Shown: positions 1 to 9,150, numbered from the stretch's first letter. The stretch: 64,000 nt of DNA from CAILZL01 sp049840395 (GCA_049840395.1 JASGLD010000005.1:310001-374000); one strand, 5' to 3'. Notes: generated by a model from the sequence alone, not told the origin. Program-made: numbers and translations.

Positions 1-403
1 AAATGGCTGCTGCAATAGGCAGGCGACAGGCTGCCACATGCGCCACAGTGCCACCCCAGCAGTAGCCGATGACGGCCACTTTGCCGGCGCGACTTGCGTA
101 TTGCACGGTGGCGGCCAGGTCGGCATAGGTGTCGAGGTCGTGTAGCTGGCCGGCATTGCTGCGGGCCTCGTCGAATTGCTGCGGAGTCAATTCGATGCCT
201 GGCCGCAGTCGATCAAAGAAGGCGGGCGCTAGGGCCAGATACCCCGCCGCCGCATATTGATCCGTGACGCCGCGAATATGGGCGGTGACACCGAAGATCT
301 CTTGCACGATAACCACCGCGCCCTTGGGTTTGCCGGTGGGTTCGCTGCAATAAACATTGAAAACATGCCCATCGGCGGCGGTTAGCTGAACGGATTTACC
401 CAT
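1..403 (-). CDS. Dienelactone hydrolase family protein (C-terminus cut by window edge)
   Basis: The visible 134 codons begin at an ATG (403-401) preceded by AGGA in the right place and run off the left edge. The protein carries the dienelactone-hydrolase signature: a QEIFG segment at residues 34-38 and the nucleophile elbow GYCWGG with Cys115 as the expected nucleophile of the Cys-His-Asp triad. The Asp and His lie beyond the edge. Members hydrolyse dienelactone in chlorocatechol breakdown, but many act on other esters or lactones, so the substrate cannot be named. No N-terminal signal is seen, so it should be cytoplasmic. It lies downstream of the thiolase on the same strand, but 363 bases away, so it probably has its own promoter. 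Confidence 0.85.
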   Translation of the reverse strand, partial: MGKSVQLTAADGHVFNVYCSEPTGKPKGAVVIVQEIFGVTAHIRGVTDQYAAAGYLALAPAFFDRLRPGIELTPQQFDEARSNAGQLHDLDTYADLAATVQYASRAGKVAVIGYCWGGTVAHVAACRLPIAAAI

Positions 404-766
404 GGTGAGGTCCTGTAGAGAGGTTAAAGGGTTTGCCCCTAAAAAAAATTGCGAAACGGTGACAGGGTTGGCGAGTTTTTGTCGCTAACCTCATTACGGA
501 AATGCGTGTGAGTGGAATGGGATTTCCACAGGGACCCGGATGGGGTAGGGACACGCTAGGGCAAGGACGCCCCAGTTCCGCCACGGTCGGCTGCACTTGC
601 ATCACTCTTTGCCAAAAGACAGTCAGCGCAGTTAACCGATAACCAACCGGCGGTTGGAGTGGAGCGCGCGCCAGTTGACCTGTCTTAGGGTCGCTGGCCG
701 CGCTCCAATTCATAACTACACCTATCCCAACCGCCGTCATCGCTCGTCGCATCTATTGGTCGGCAA
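404..766. other. Intergenic region with two dyads
   Basis: I see no convincing gene here; the open frames are short, lack a ribosome site and match no family. Two inverted repeats are visible. A perfect 7-bp dyad (CCAACCG, one central base, CGGTTGG) lies at 643-657. A larger imperfect one has arms at 660-674 (TGGAGCGCGCGCCAG) and 694-707 (CTGGCCGCGCTCCA), with one bulged base. They lie about 60 to 125 bases past the thiolase stop, so they could end its transcript or stabilise its 3' end. The remaining stretch before the hydrolase start presumably holds that gene's promoter, which I cannot identify. Confidence 0.5.
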
Positions 767-2053
767 TCAGGCTTTTTCAACAATAGCCGTTACGCCCATA
801 CCGCCGGCTGTGCAGACCGAAATCAGGCCGCGCTTGCCGCCACGAGTGGCGAGGAGTTTGGCCATCACCCCCAAAATGCGCGCGCCGGTGGCTGCAAAGG
901 GATGACCTACGGCCAAGCTGCTGCCCACCACATTTAATTTGGTCCGATCGATGCTGCCCAAGGGAGCGTTCAGGCCCAGACGTTCACTGCAGAATTCCTT
1001 CGATTCCCAGGCTTTGAGCGTACACAACACTTGGGCGGCGAAGGCTTCGTGAATTTCGTAAAAGTCGAAATCCTGCAAGCTCAGATTAGCATCGCGCAGC
1101 ATGCGTGGTACTGCATAGGCGGGAGCCATCAACAGCCCTTCCTTGTTGACGAAGTCCACTGCCGCTGCCTTGCCAAAACTGAGATAAGCCAGCACGGGTA
1201 AACCGCGTGCCTGCGCCCAGCTTTCGCTGGCCAGCAACACGGTAGCGGCGCCGTCCGTTAAAGGTGTGGAGTTGCCCGCAGTCAGCGTGCCGCCAGGGCC
1301 AGGATCAAACACGGGTTTGAGCTTGGCGAGTTTTTCCAGGCTGCTATCGCGACGCATGTTGTTATCTACGGTCAATCCGCCGAAGGGACTAACCAGGTCA
1401 TCCATAAAACCCGCCTCGTAGGCCGCGGCGGCTTTTTGATGGCTTTGTAGCGCCAGCGTATCTTGGTCTTCGCGACGAATGCCCCAGTGCTTGGCCATCT
1501 GTTCGCAACTCTGGCCCATCGACAGACCGGTGCGAGGTTCGGTTACACCGGGTGTAACCGGTACGAAATGTTTCGGGCGCAGACCAAGCCAGGGTGAAAG
1601 CTTTTCCATGAAGCTGCGGCCACGCGCGCTTTTCAGCAGCAACTGTTGGTAGCTGCGCGGATAGACAATAGGCACATCGCTGGCCGAATCAACGCCGGCA
1701 GCGATACCGACATCAATTTGTCCCAGCGCAATTTTGGCGCCGATCGAGATGGCATTCTCCAGGCTGGTGCCGCAGGCGCGTTGCAGATCGAAGGCGGGTG
1801 TCTCCGGTGCCAGTCCGCAGCCGAGCACGGCTTCACGTGTCAGATTGAAGTCACGTGAGTGTTTCATGACTGCGCCGCCGGCCACTTCGCCCAAGGTCAG
1901 GCCTTGCAGGCGATACCGTTCCACCAAGCCTTTGAGTGCCGCGGTCAACAAATCCTGATTGGAGTACTGCGCATACACGCCCATGGAGCGCGCGAAGGGG
2001 ATGCGGGTGCTGCCCACGATGGCAACGCGGCGTACATTGGACCCGACCAGCAT
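767..2053 (-). CDS. Acetyl-CoA C-acyltransferase (thiolase, FadI-like)
   Basis: A 428-residue thiolase, normal family length, catalysing CoA-dependent cleavage of 3-ketoacyl-CoA or the reverse condensation. All catalytic landmarks are present: nucleophile Cys94 in RACGTS, His335 in HEAFAAQ, His384 in GHPFAATG, and the second Cys414 in CTAGGMG. The FNLTRE and long loop-domain features, and the ending, resemble the FadI/trifunctional-protein beta-subunit type more than biosynthetic PhaA. The start ATG is well supported by AAGGAG five bases upstream. No FadJ/alpha-subunit gene is adjacent in the window, so the pathway (fatty acid, steroid side chain or other beta-oxidation) is open. A perfect 9-bp-arm dyad at 2077-2098 sits in its likely 5' leader and may be an operator. 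Confidence 0.92.
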   Translation of the reverse strand: MLVGSNVRRVAIVGSTRIPFARSMGVYAQYSNQDLLTAALKGLVERYRLQGLTLGEVAGGAVMKHSRDFNLTREAVLGCGLAPETPAFDLQRACGTSLENAISIGAKIALGQIDVGIAAGVDSASDVPIVYPRSYQQLLLKSARGRSFMEKLSPWLGLRPKHFVPVTPGVTEPRTGLSMGQSCEQMAKHWGIRREDQDTLALQSHQKAAAAYEAGFMDDLVSPFGGLTVDNNMRRDSSLEKLAKLKPVFDPGPGGTLTAGNSTPLTDGAATVLLASESWAQARGLPVLAYLSFGKAAAVDFVNKEGLLMAPAYAVPRMLRDANLSLQDFDFYEIHEAFAAQVLCTLKAWESKEFCSERLGLNAPLGSIDRTKLNVVGSSLAVGHPFAATGARILGVMAKLLATRGGKRGLISVCTAGGMGVTAIVEKA

Positions 2054-2076
2054 AGACGCTCCTTGGTGTTATTTGT

Positions 2077-2098
2077 GCAGCGCCTGAGGAGGCGCTGC
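2077..2098. promoter_or_regulatory. Perfect dyad in the thiolase 5' region (possible operator)
   Basis: Arms GCAGCGCCT (2077-2085) and AGGCGCTGC (2090-2098) pair perfectly around the four bases GAGG. The dyad ends 24 bases upstream of the thiolase ATG, just ahead of its ribosome site, and neither side carries a T-run, so it does not look like a terminator. Beta-oxidation genes are often controlled by TetR- or GntR-type repressors binding dyads in this position. Whether this is an operator or a leader hairpin cannot be decided from sequence. Confidence 0.45.
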
Positions 2099-2270
2099 AT
2101 GACGGTGCAAGAGGCTTTACTGTAGCGCTGTGGACCTGCGCTTCACCAGCGGCTTTTGCCGCAGTGAGTCACCGGATCGTTTGCCAATCCTGATTGGCTG
2201 GGCCGCCTTGACCCGATTGGCTTGACCAGTTTGGGGGCATCCGCAACACTCGCGCTCCTTTTTACCCTCT

Positions 2271-3878
2271 GTGAAAACAAACGGCCGGTACATTTTAGTG
2301 AGTCGCGGTATAGATAGAGTGTTTGAGCGCCGCCTCGCCGGTTTGGTGAACGCGCGCGAGCCCGGTGTGTTGAGCGGCGGTCGCAAAGGCGTGGAAAAAG
2401 AATCGCTGCGCGTGCTGCCCGATGGACACCTGGCGCAGAGCATGCACCCAGAGGTACTGGGTTCGGCGTTGACCAATGAATTCATTACCACCGATTACTC
2501 GGAAGCATTAATCGAGCTGGTGACGCCTGCCTTTAAAGAATCCTGGGAAACGCTGCAGTTTCTGTGCGATCTGCATCAGTTCGTCTATCGCCATCTGGGC
2601 GACGAAATGTTGTGGGCCACCAGCATGCCCAGCAAGATCGGCAGCGACGCCGAGATTCCCATTGCGCGCTATGGCCGCTCCAATGTTGCCAAAATGAAAG
2701 AGGCGTATCGCTTTGGCCTGGGTCACCGTTACGGGCGCATGATGCAGGCCATTTCCGGTGTGCACTTCAATTATTCGTTCCCTGCGCATCTCTGGCCGGT
2801 GCTGGCCGAAGTGCAGCAACGCGGCAATGGCGATGCGGGCTTTCAATCCGAGCAGTACTTTGCCTTGCTGCGTAACTATCGCCGCTATGGCTGGCTGATT
2901 CTGTATCTATTCGGCAATTCTCCCTGTGTCAGCGATTCGTTCGTCGCCGGTCGTGATCATGGTCTGCAGCGTTTCACTGCCGATACTTGGTATGAGCCAA
3001 ATGCCACGTCATTGCGTATGAGTGACCTGGGCTATCGCAACAAGAATCAGGCGGGTGTGAAGATATCAGTCAATAGCCTTGACGAATACGTACGCGATCT
3101 GTCGCGACTTATCACCGTGCCGCATCCGCCATATGAAAAAATCGGCGTGAAGGTGGATGGTGAATATCGCCAGCTCAATGCCAATCTATTGCAGATCGAA
3201 AACGAGTATTACAGTTTCATTCGGCCCAAGCGCGTGGTGCGTTCCGGCGAGCGGCCAACGCAGGCGTTGAAGCGTGGTGGTGTTGAGTATGTGGAAGTGC
3301 GCGCACTGGATGTCAGTGCTTTCGATCCGGTGGGCGTGAATCAGAACAAACTACGTTTTCTGGAAGCCTTCATGGCACTGTGTCTGCTCAAGGACAGTGC
3401 GCCGATCTTCGCTGATGAAGAAGACGTTCTCGATGGTAATCATGTCACCGTCGCACATCGTGGCCGCGAACGCGGTTTAAAGCTCAATCGTGACGGACGT
3501 CCGGCCCCTTTACGCGATTGGTCTATGGAATTGCTGGATTCAATGCTGGGGATTTGCGAACTGCTGGATCAAGGTAACCGTAGTCGTCCTTACACGAGCG
3601 CTCTGGAGGCGCAGACTGCCAAGGTGTTGAATAGCGCGCTTACTCCATCGGCACGTACCATTGCGGAACTACAGAGCACTGGCCAATCGTTTGCCGACTT
3701 TGCGTTACAGATGTCGGCAGCTCACAAGTCATATTTTCTTGAGTTGCATCCGCCGAACGAGAAGCGTCTGGAAGAGCTGCGCATCGAGGCGGATGAATCA
3801 TTACGACGGCGTGATGACATTGAGATGTCGGATCGTATGGATTTCGATAGCTACCTCGTCGATTACTTCGCCAGTTAA
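2271..3878 (+). CDS. gshA: Glutamate-cysteine ligase
   Basis: First enzyme of glutathione synthesis: ATP-dependent joining of the glutamate gamma-carboxyl to cysteine, in the cytoplasm. The protein matches proteobacterial type-1 GshA from the N-terminal GxxKGVEKESLRV region through TTDYSEALIELVTP, GVHFNYSF and YVEVRALD to the C-terminal region, about 518-535 residues depending on the start. The window opens with GTG at 2271 (535 aa), but GTG codons at 2298 and 2319 are in frame, and the last, giving VFERRLAGLVN, fits the usual GshA N-terminus best. None of the three has a strong Shine-Dalgarno sequence. It is divergent from the thiolase. gshB is not in the window. Confidence 0.95.
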   Translation: MKTNGRYILVSRGIDRVFERRLAGLVNAREPGVLSGGRKGVEKESLRVLPDGHLAQSMHPEVLGSALTNEFITTDYSEALIELVTPAFKESWETLQFLCDLHQFVYRHLGDEMLWATSMPSKIGSDAEIPIARYGRSNVAKMKEAYRFGLGHRYGRMMQAISGVHFNYSFPAHLWPVLAEVQQRGNGDAGFQSEQYFALLRNYRRYGWLILYLFGNSPCVSDSFVAGRDHGLQRFTADTWYEPNATSLRMSDLGYRNKNQAGVKISVNSLDEYVRDLSRLITVPHPPYEKIGVKVDGEYRQLNANLLQIENEYYSFIRPKRVVRSGERPTQALKRGGVEYVEVRALDVSAFDPVGVNQNKLRFLEAFMALCLLKDSAPIFADEEDVLDGNHVTVAHRGRERGLKLNRDGRPAPLRDWSMELLDSMLGICELLDQGNRSRPYTSALEAQTAKVLNSALTPSARTIAELQSTGQSFADFALQMSAAHKSYFLELHPPNEKRLEELRIEADESLRRRDDIEMSDRMDFDSYLVDYFAS

Positions 3879-4083
3879 GCTCAATTAAGCATTGTTGCGC
3901 GCCAATTTAGCAGCAATGCAATCGGACATAACATGGCGGGTCCGCTTTGTGTGACATAAACATGACGGCGTAATGCAGTGCTCTTGTTTCTACCTGGTCG
4001 CAAGCGCTAACGTAGCCGCTTGATTGCCATATGTACTGCCACTGAACGGCGGTTTACCAAGTACACGAGTCAAGGAACTTCGC

Positions 4084-5316
4084 GTGGCGTCCAACCTTTC
4101 TCTTGCAACATCCATGATTGATTCACCTGCAGCTACTCAGCTGCGTCGTGGTTTTCGCTGGCTACGTTTTGCCGATCCACTATTGGAGCAGGCTTTTCAG
4201 CAGCATCATATCGAGCGTGCGCATACCCGCGTGCAATTGCACTTGTGGCTGACGCTCGCGTTAGTAATGAGTTTTATCTGGATTGATCATCTGTTAGATC
4301 GTACCAGCAGCGTTGCTTTAGTGATGGTGAGGGTGTTGGCGCTGGGGTCGCTGTTGGCGAGTGTGTTGGTCGCGGCACGCAAAGCCAGTTACGAACATTA
4401 CTATCCACAGGTGATTTGCATACTGGTACCGCTGTTTGGCGTCTGTGCCGTTGCCAATGAGTTGATCGACCAGCCTGCCGGCGTGTCCTTCTTTGCCGCC
4501 ATCGTTTTGGTGGTGTTTGCCAGCTACCTGCTGGTGGGTTTGTTGTTTGTGGCTGCGTTGTGCTCCGGATTGTTCGTTTTGACTGCCTACTTACTGGGTG
4601 CCAAAGCGGTGCACATTCCCGAAAACGAATTGATCTACAACGGTACGGTATTGCTATTTACCAATGTCTTGGGTGCAACGGCCTCCTACACATTGGAGAG
4701 GTTAATTCGAACCAGTTTTCTTGAAGCGCAGTTGTTAAACGATATGGCTAATCGCGATGGCCTGACCGGCATTCACAATCGCCGTGCTTTCGATGAGCAT
4801 ATGAATCGCATCTGGCAGCAGGCGCAGCGTGAGCAGCAGCCGTTGGCGTTGCTGTTGGTGGATATCGACCACTTTAAGGCTTACAACGACTATTACGGAC
4901 ACCAGGTGGGCGATCAATGTCTGCAGCAGGTGGCCCGTTTGTTTGGTTCGGTCTGTCGCCGTCCGCTGGACTTTACTGCACGTTATGGCGGCGAAGAGTT
5001 TGCCGTAGTGCTGTATGACGTCAATCAAGAATATGTGCAGGATCTGACTAGCCGTATTCAAATGCAGCTATTGGAGTTGGGAATTACTCATCCAGCGTCA
5101 TCGGGGCCACGCCGACTCACGGTCAGTATTGGCGCAGCCTGTGTAGTGCCGGATAGACAGCGTTCCATTTTTGGTTTTGTGCAGCTAGCCGATGAAGCTC
5201 TGTACGAGGCCAAGGATGCGGGACGGGATCGGACGGTGATCAAGGACCGCGAGCACGCCGATTCAGCTACGGGCACTTTTCGGCATTTCAAGAGCCGCAA
5301 TGGAGAAGCGGCGTAA
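4084..5316 (+). CDS. Membrane diguanylate cyclase (GGDEF)
   Basis: About 410 residues. Roughly residues 50-205 form six hydrophobic membrane segments (MASE-like sensor), followed by a short linker and a GGDEF domain. The active-site signature is GGEEF (residues 302-306), and an RxxD product-inhibition site (R293-D296) lies exactly five residues before it. It should therefore make cyclic di-GMP from two GTP and be feedback-inhibited. I chose GTG at 4084 because AAGGA lies seven bases upstream; a TTG at 4024 would add 20 residues, and an ATG at 4114 is also possible. The sensor ligand is unknown. It converges with a small membrane-protein gene and is probably monocistronic. Confidence 0.9.
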   Translation: MASNLSLATSMIDSPAATQLRRGFRWLRFADPLLEQAFQQHHIERAHTRVQLHLWLTLALVMSFIWIDHLLDRTSSVALVMVRVLALGSLLASVLVAARKASYEHYYPQVICILVPLFGVCAVANELIDQPAGVSFFAAIVLVVFASYLLVGLLFVAALCSGLFVLTAYLLGAKAVHIPENELIYNGTVLLFTNVLGATASYTLERLIRTSFLEAQLLNDMANRDGLTGIHNRRAFDEHMNRIWQQAQREQQPLALLLVDIDHFKAYNDYYGHQVGDQCLQQVARLFGSVCRRPLDFTARYGGEEFAVVLYDVNQEYVQDLTSRIQMQLLELGITHPASSGPRRLTVSIGAACVVPDRQRSIFGFVQLADEALYEAKDAGRDRTVIKDREHADSATGTFRHFKSRNGEAA

Positions 5317-5327
5317 CGGTTAATATC

Positions 5328-5582
5328 TCAGCGACGCTGCCCCCAGCGCCAGCGCGGAGTTTCACCCCTCATCCAGCAGATGCCGATCAAACCGACACTC
5401 AAGACCAATAGGTAGAGCGCTAGAGCAAGCCAGCGTTGTTGCGGTGCAAACCATTTAATACCTACACGCACCAATACCAAAAAAGCTAGCAGCACCGCCC
5501 AGCCTTGCCAGCGGATCGGTGCTCCCCAGCCCCATCCGTAACGTTTTGCTGGAAACCAAAGCGGTTGTTTTTCGTTGTTCAT
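5328..5582 (-). CDS. Small two-helix membrane protein
   Basis: 84 residues with a hydrophilic, aromatic-rich start (PLWFPAKRYGWGWG), then two hydrophobic helices (about residues 27-45 and 52-70) and a basic tail. The W-x-PAKRYGWGWG-x-P pattern recalls short conserved proteobacterial inner-membrane proteins of unknown function, which supports its reality despite its size. I start it at the second ATG, which has GGAAAA upstream; the first ATG would add eight residues. It lies convergent to the diguanylate cyclase with an 11-base gap. No function can be assigned. Confidence 0.65.
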   Translation of the reverse strand: MNNEKQPLWFPAKRYGWGWGAPIRWQGWAVLLAFLVLVRVGIKWFAPQQRWLALALYLLVLSVGLIGICWMRGETPRWRWGQRR

Positions 5583-5732
5583 ACATGTTTTCCAATTGAA
5601 CGTCATGTTAGCGATCGGTTGGCTTGATTCGCAACTTCAGTAACGGTAGACGGTTTGAATGGCGTGCAGCATCATGTGCTTGGCATTTGCACCAACGCCC
5701 AATGAGTTACGCATCCTCTTCTAAGGATTGAT

Positions 5733-7257
5733 ATGAGCACCAACCCCATTACGCAGGGACCTTTGCGCATGGTCCATCCGCAGTTGGAGGGGCTGTTGAA
5801 TGCGGCGCTCGATGGTGTAGTGATTCTGGATCATAAGAGCCGTATTCGCTTGATGAGTCGCGCTGCCGAACAGATGTTTGGCTATCGTGAATCGGAGTTG
5901 CTCGGTCATGAGATGAATAGGCTGCTGCCGGATTTCGATGAAACCCGGCATACTGATACGCCGGGTGTTCGTGAAGGTGGATACCCCGAAAATCAATGGC
6001 AGCTACTGGGCCAGCGCAAGGATGGCAGCCGCTTTGCCGCAGAGCTTGCATCGGGGCGTATTCACGGCATCGATCCGCCGCGCTTCGTTGCCTTCGTGCG
6101 CGATATCAGCGACCGCGTGCAGCGCGAGGCGGCGTTGCAACAAAGCGAAGCGGCTCTGCATACCGCACAGCGTATGGCTAACATCGGTAACTACGTCATT
6201 CAATATGCCGACAATCAGCCTGATTATGCCTCAGCGCAGTTACGCCGCATGTTTGATTGGGATGAGCAAGGTCCGATCGGTCATTTAATGATACGTATGC
6301 TATCGGTGGTGCATCCCGCCGATCGAGTACGTGTAACTCAGGCGTTCACCGAGCTAGAGAATGAAGGACACAGCATCAATATTGAGTATCGAACGCTGTC
6401 GGCCAGTTCTGGGTTGCGTCACATTCACCACCTGGCGCAATTACAAGGCGATGTGCAAAGCGGCCAGATGCAGCATGTGGGGACGGTTCACGATATTACC
6501 GATCGCAAGTTGGCCGATTACGAGTTGCGGAACATGCACAGTCGCATTGCGCACTTTGGACGTGTTTCCACGATGGGCGAGATGGCCACGGGTCTTGCGC
6601 ATGAGATCAATCAGCCGCTCACCGCCATTGCCAGCTATGCTCAGGCATGCAGGCGCATGTTTATCAACGGCGCCTATGACCGCGAGGAAGTCGCGGCGGC
6701 GCTGGAACAGGTGGCGCAACAGGCGCTGCGTGCCGGTGAAATCATTCGCCGTATGCGCGCTTTCGCCAAGTATCACGAAGCAAAGCTGCTACCGATTGCC
6801 GCTAATCACCTACTTGAAGAATTAGTGCAATTAGGACAAACCGATGCCCATTACCACAATGTGCGTTTGCTGCTGGAGCCTGCAGTCGAAACACCGGTGG
6901 TCTGCGCCGATGCCGTACAGATACAGCAGGTATTGTTGAACTTGGTGCGCAATGCCATCGAATGCCATGCTGACGATGCCAGAGCCGCAGCGAGAAATCG
7001 TGCTACGTACGCGCATCGACGAGCATGGCGAGGTCGAATTTATGGTGGCTGATCGCGGCACCGGCCTGCCACCGGAAATTTCTTCAGAAGTCTTTCATGC
7101 CTTTTTTACCACCAAGGCCAGTGGCACAGGGCTGGGGCTGTCCATCAGTCAGTCAATCATTAGAGCGCATGGTGGCAGGTTGTGGTGCGCCGACAATCCG
7201 GGCGGTGGCGCGCGTTTCTTCTTTTCGCTGCCTATGATGGATACTATGCAGCGCTAA
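5733..7257 (+). CDS. PAS-PAS sensor histidine kinase, FixL-like, interrupted by a frameshift
   Basis: Soluble sensor kinase with PAS domains at about residues 17-130 and 150-262, a HisKA domain with the phospho-accepting His290 (ATGLAHEINQP), and a HATPase domain. The reading frame breaks in the N-box: the first frame runs NLVRNAIEC and then meaningless sequence to 7052. The next frame starts near 6952 and gives the rest of the domain, including DRGTGLP and TTKASGTGLGLSIS, ending at 7257. Removing one base near 6963 restores a continuous kinase of about 507 residues. No transmembrane segment is present. The next gene encodes a FixJ-type regulator, so this is a FixL/FixJ-like pair. I see no evidence that the PAS domain binds haem. 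As written, the protein could not bind ATP. Confidence 0.85.
6960..6969 (+). other. Apparent one-base insertion in the histidine kinase gene
   Basis: The expected codons for the kinase N-box are GAA GCC ATG CTG; the sequence reads GAAT GCC ATG CTG, so one T (6963) is extra. Upstream coding frame 5733 and downstream coding frame 6952 both match the kinase family on their own sides. The site is not a homopolymer run. It may be a true inactivating mutation, phase variation is unlikely, and sequencing or assembly error is possible. Confidence 0.75.
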
Positions 7258-7321
7258 AATAGCAATGTGACAGGGGCTAATTATATTTTCTTGTATGTAC
7301 TTTTCTGCTGGGTATGTACAC

Positions 7322-7367
7322 ACTAGAACAAGCAGTGCTTATGACCTGATAAATCAATTGTTCTAGT
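7322..7367. promoter_or_regulatory. 10-bp inverted repeat upstream of the FixJ-like gene
   Basis: ACTAGAACAA (7322-7331) and TTGTTCTAGT (7358-7367) are perfect reverse complements separated by 26 bases, ending 15 bases before the regulator ATG. Just upstream, GTATGTAC occurs twice (near 7294 and 7313). The arrangement could be a bipartite operator in the gene's own promoter or a long hairpin in its leader. It is not an FNR-type TTGAT-N4-ATCAA box. Confidence 0.45.
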
Positions 7368-7382
7368 CGACGGAGAACCTGT

Positions 7383-8048
7383 ATGCGGGGGAGTAATGTT
7401 AATCAGTTGCCCACAGTGTTCATCGTAGATGATGACCCGGCGGTGCAGCAGGCATTGCGCCTGTCTTTTCGCTCGGTAGGTTATCGCGCAGAAGTGTTTG
7501 CCTCGGCAACCCAGTTCCTTGATGCGTATGATGAGCAAATGGCCGGATGCATCTTGCTGGATGTGCGCATGCCCGGCCTGTCGGGAATCGAGCTGCAGGA
7601 GCAACTCAATCAACGCCATTCCATTCTTCCTATCATCTTCATGACTGGCCATGGTGATGTGCCCATGGCGGTTACGGCAATGCAGGCCGGTGCTTTGGAT
7701 TTCATCCAGAAGCCTTTCAACGAGCAGGAACTGATCGATCGAGTAACGCAGGCTCTCAATCGAGATGCTCATAACCGCAGTGTGCTGCAGGAAAAACACG
7801 AGATTCACAAGCGACTGGAATCGTTGACGCCGCGTGAGCGCGAAATCATGGAGATGGTGGTCGACGGCAAGGCCAACAAGGTCATCGCTGGCGATCTGCA
7901 GCTAAGCCAGCGTACCGTGGAAATTCATCGCGCTCGCGTCATGGAAAAGATGTTGGCTACTTCGCTGGCACATTTAGTACGTATGGTCATTGCTGTCGAC
8001 GAGTCCGATGCCGGTGATCTAGGCGTGACCAAGCTGACGCGTGCCTGA
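7383..8048 (+). CDS. FixJ/LuxR-family response regulator
   Basis: 221 residues: receiver domain (about 10-125) with acidic pocket DDD at 16-18, phospho-acceptor Asp60 in LLDVRMPG, and Lys110; then a LuxR-type helix-turn-helix (about 147-205) beginning LTPREREIMEMVVDGKANK. This is the FixJ/TtrR architecture, activated by phosphorylation from a PAS-type kinase. GGAG lies seven bases before the ATG. The upstream kinase is the obvious partner, but it is frameshifted here, so the regulator may be orphaned or may be controlled by another kinase. Targets are not evident; a dyad directly upstream could reflect autoregulation. Confidence 0.92.
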   Translation: MRGSNVNQLPTVFIVDDDPAVQQALRLSFRSVGYRAEVFASATQFLDAYDEQMAGCILLDVRMPGLSGIELQEQLNQRHSILPIIFMTGHGDVPMAVTAMQAGALDFIQKPFNEQELIDRVTQALNRDAHNRSVLQEKHEIHKRLESLTPREREIMEMVVDGKANKVIAGDLQLSQRTVEIHRARVMEKMLATSLAHLVRMVIAVDESDAGDLGVTKLTRA

Positions 8049-8063
8049 CGAATCGCGCCGGCC

Positions 8064-9074
8064 ATGAGCTGGTTTGAAGAAAAACAGTCGGCTTGGTTAT
8101 ATCGACGAGTTGCGCAGGTTGAGTCCGACGAGCGCATGCGGCAGCTGTTCAGCGCTTTGGCCGATGCGGCGGATCAGCAGGCGCAGATCTGGGGGCAACA
8201 AGCCGGTAATTTTACCCCTGGTCTGCGTGCTCGTTTTGTGGGTGTTCTACTGCAGCACATGGCGCCACGTCGCCTGCGTCCTGTTCTTGCCGCAATGAAG
8301 TTACGTGGGCTCTCTGCATACGATGCCTTGCCGCATTACAGCCGGCAGGGGCACGCCATGCCGGCCACGCTTGCTGACGTAGGCTTGAGTCATCGCGGAT
8401 TACGTGGTGGCAATCTGCGCGCGGCGGTGTTTGGGGTAAATGACGGGCTGGTGTCGAATACTTGTTTGATCATGGGTGTGACGGGCGCCAGTGTCAGCAC
8501 TCAATGGGTGTTGACTACGGGTACCGCAGGGCTATTGGCTGGCGCCTTGTCCATGGCTGCCGGTGAGTATGTGTCTATGCGCTCGCAGCGTGAGATGTAC
8601 GAATATCAGATCGGATTAGAGCGCGCCGAGCTTGCGGAGTACCCGGATGAGGAGGCTGAGGAATTGGCGCTGATCTATCAGGCGCGCGGCATGGAATTGT
8701 CGAGAGCACGTGAAGTCGCTCGCGAGTTGATGCGTGATCCGCAGCAGGCGCTGGATGTGTTGTCACGCGAAGAGCTGGGCCTTAATCCGGACGATCTTGG
8801 CTCGCCATGGGCTGCTGCCATTTCTTCATTTGTCGCGTTTACCATGGGTGCTGCTGTGCCGCTGTTACCCTTTGCCATGCGCTTGTCACAGCCATTAGCG
8901 ATGGTATGGACCTGCGTTGTCACTGCTGTCAGCTTGTTCTTGATTGGCATGGCATTAAGTTTGTTTACCGGCCGCAACGCTCTGGCCGGAGGGTTGCGTA
9001 TGTTGCTGATCGGTGGCGGCGCAGGTCTGGTCACCTACGTTATTGGACAGTGGTTGGGAACTGCGCTCAGCTGA
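8064..9074 (+). CDS. VIT1/CCC1-family membrane transporter with degenerate ferritin-like N-terminal domain
   Basis: 336 residues. The C-terminal part (about 115-335) is a VIT/CCC1 domain: FGVNDGLVSNT, AGALSMAAGEYVSMRSQRE with its cytosolic acidic helices (EEAEELALIYQARG), and three hydrophobic segments at the end. Such proteins export or store iron or manganese. The first 110 residues resemble the rubrerythrin-like domain found fused to VIT domains, but the second metal helix reads DAADQQAQIW where the family normally has a Glu-x-x-His pair, so metal binding by this half is doubtful. The gene begins 15 bases after the response-regulator stop and may be cotranscribed with it. Confidence 0.88.
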   Translation: MSWFEEKQSAWLYRRVAQVESDERMRQLFSALADAADQQAQIWGQQAGNFTPGLRARFVGVLLQHMAPRRLRPVLAAMKLRGLSAYDALPHYSRQGHAMPATLADVGLSHRGLRGGNLRAAVFGVNDGLVSNTCLIMGVTGASVSTQWVLTTGTAGLLAGALSMAAGEYVSMRSQREMYEYQIGLERAELAEYPDEEAEELALIYQARGMELSRAREVARELMRDPQQALDVLSREELGLNPDDLGSPWAAAISSFVAFTMGAAVPLLPFAMRLSQPLAMVWTCVVTAVSLFLIGMALSLFTGRNALAGGLRMLLIGGGAGLVTYVIGQWLGTALS

Positions 9075-9150
9075 GGCTGGCGAGGCTTGTATTTCGCCAT
9101 CTGACTCCCATTGAACCACTATTGTTTATGAGTTCGGTTAGGAGTCAGGC

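Noticed and set aside
6361..6825. A 154-codon frame inside the histidine kinase gene
   Set aside because: It lies in another frame of the PAS/HisKA region, which is itself well conserved.
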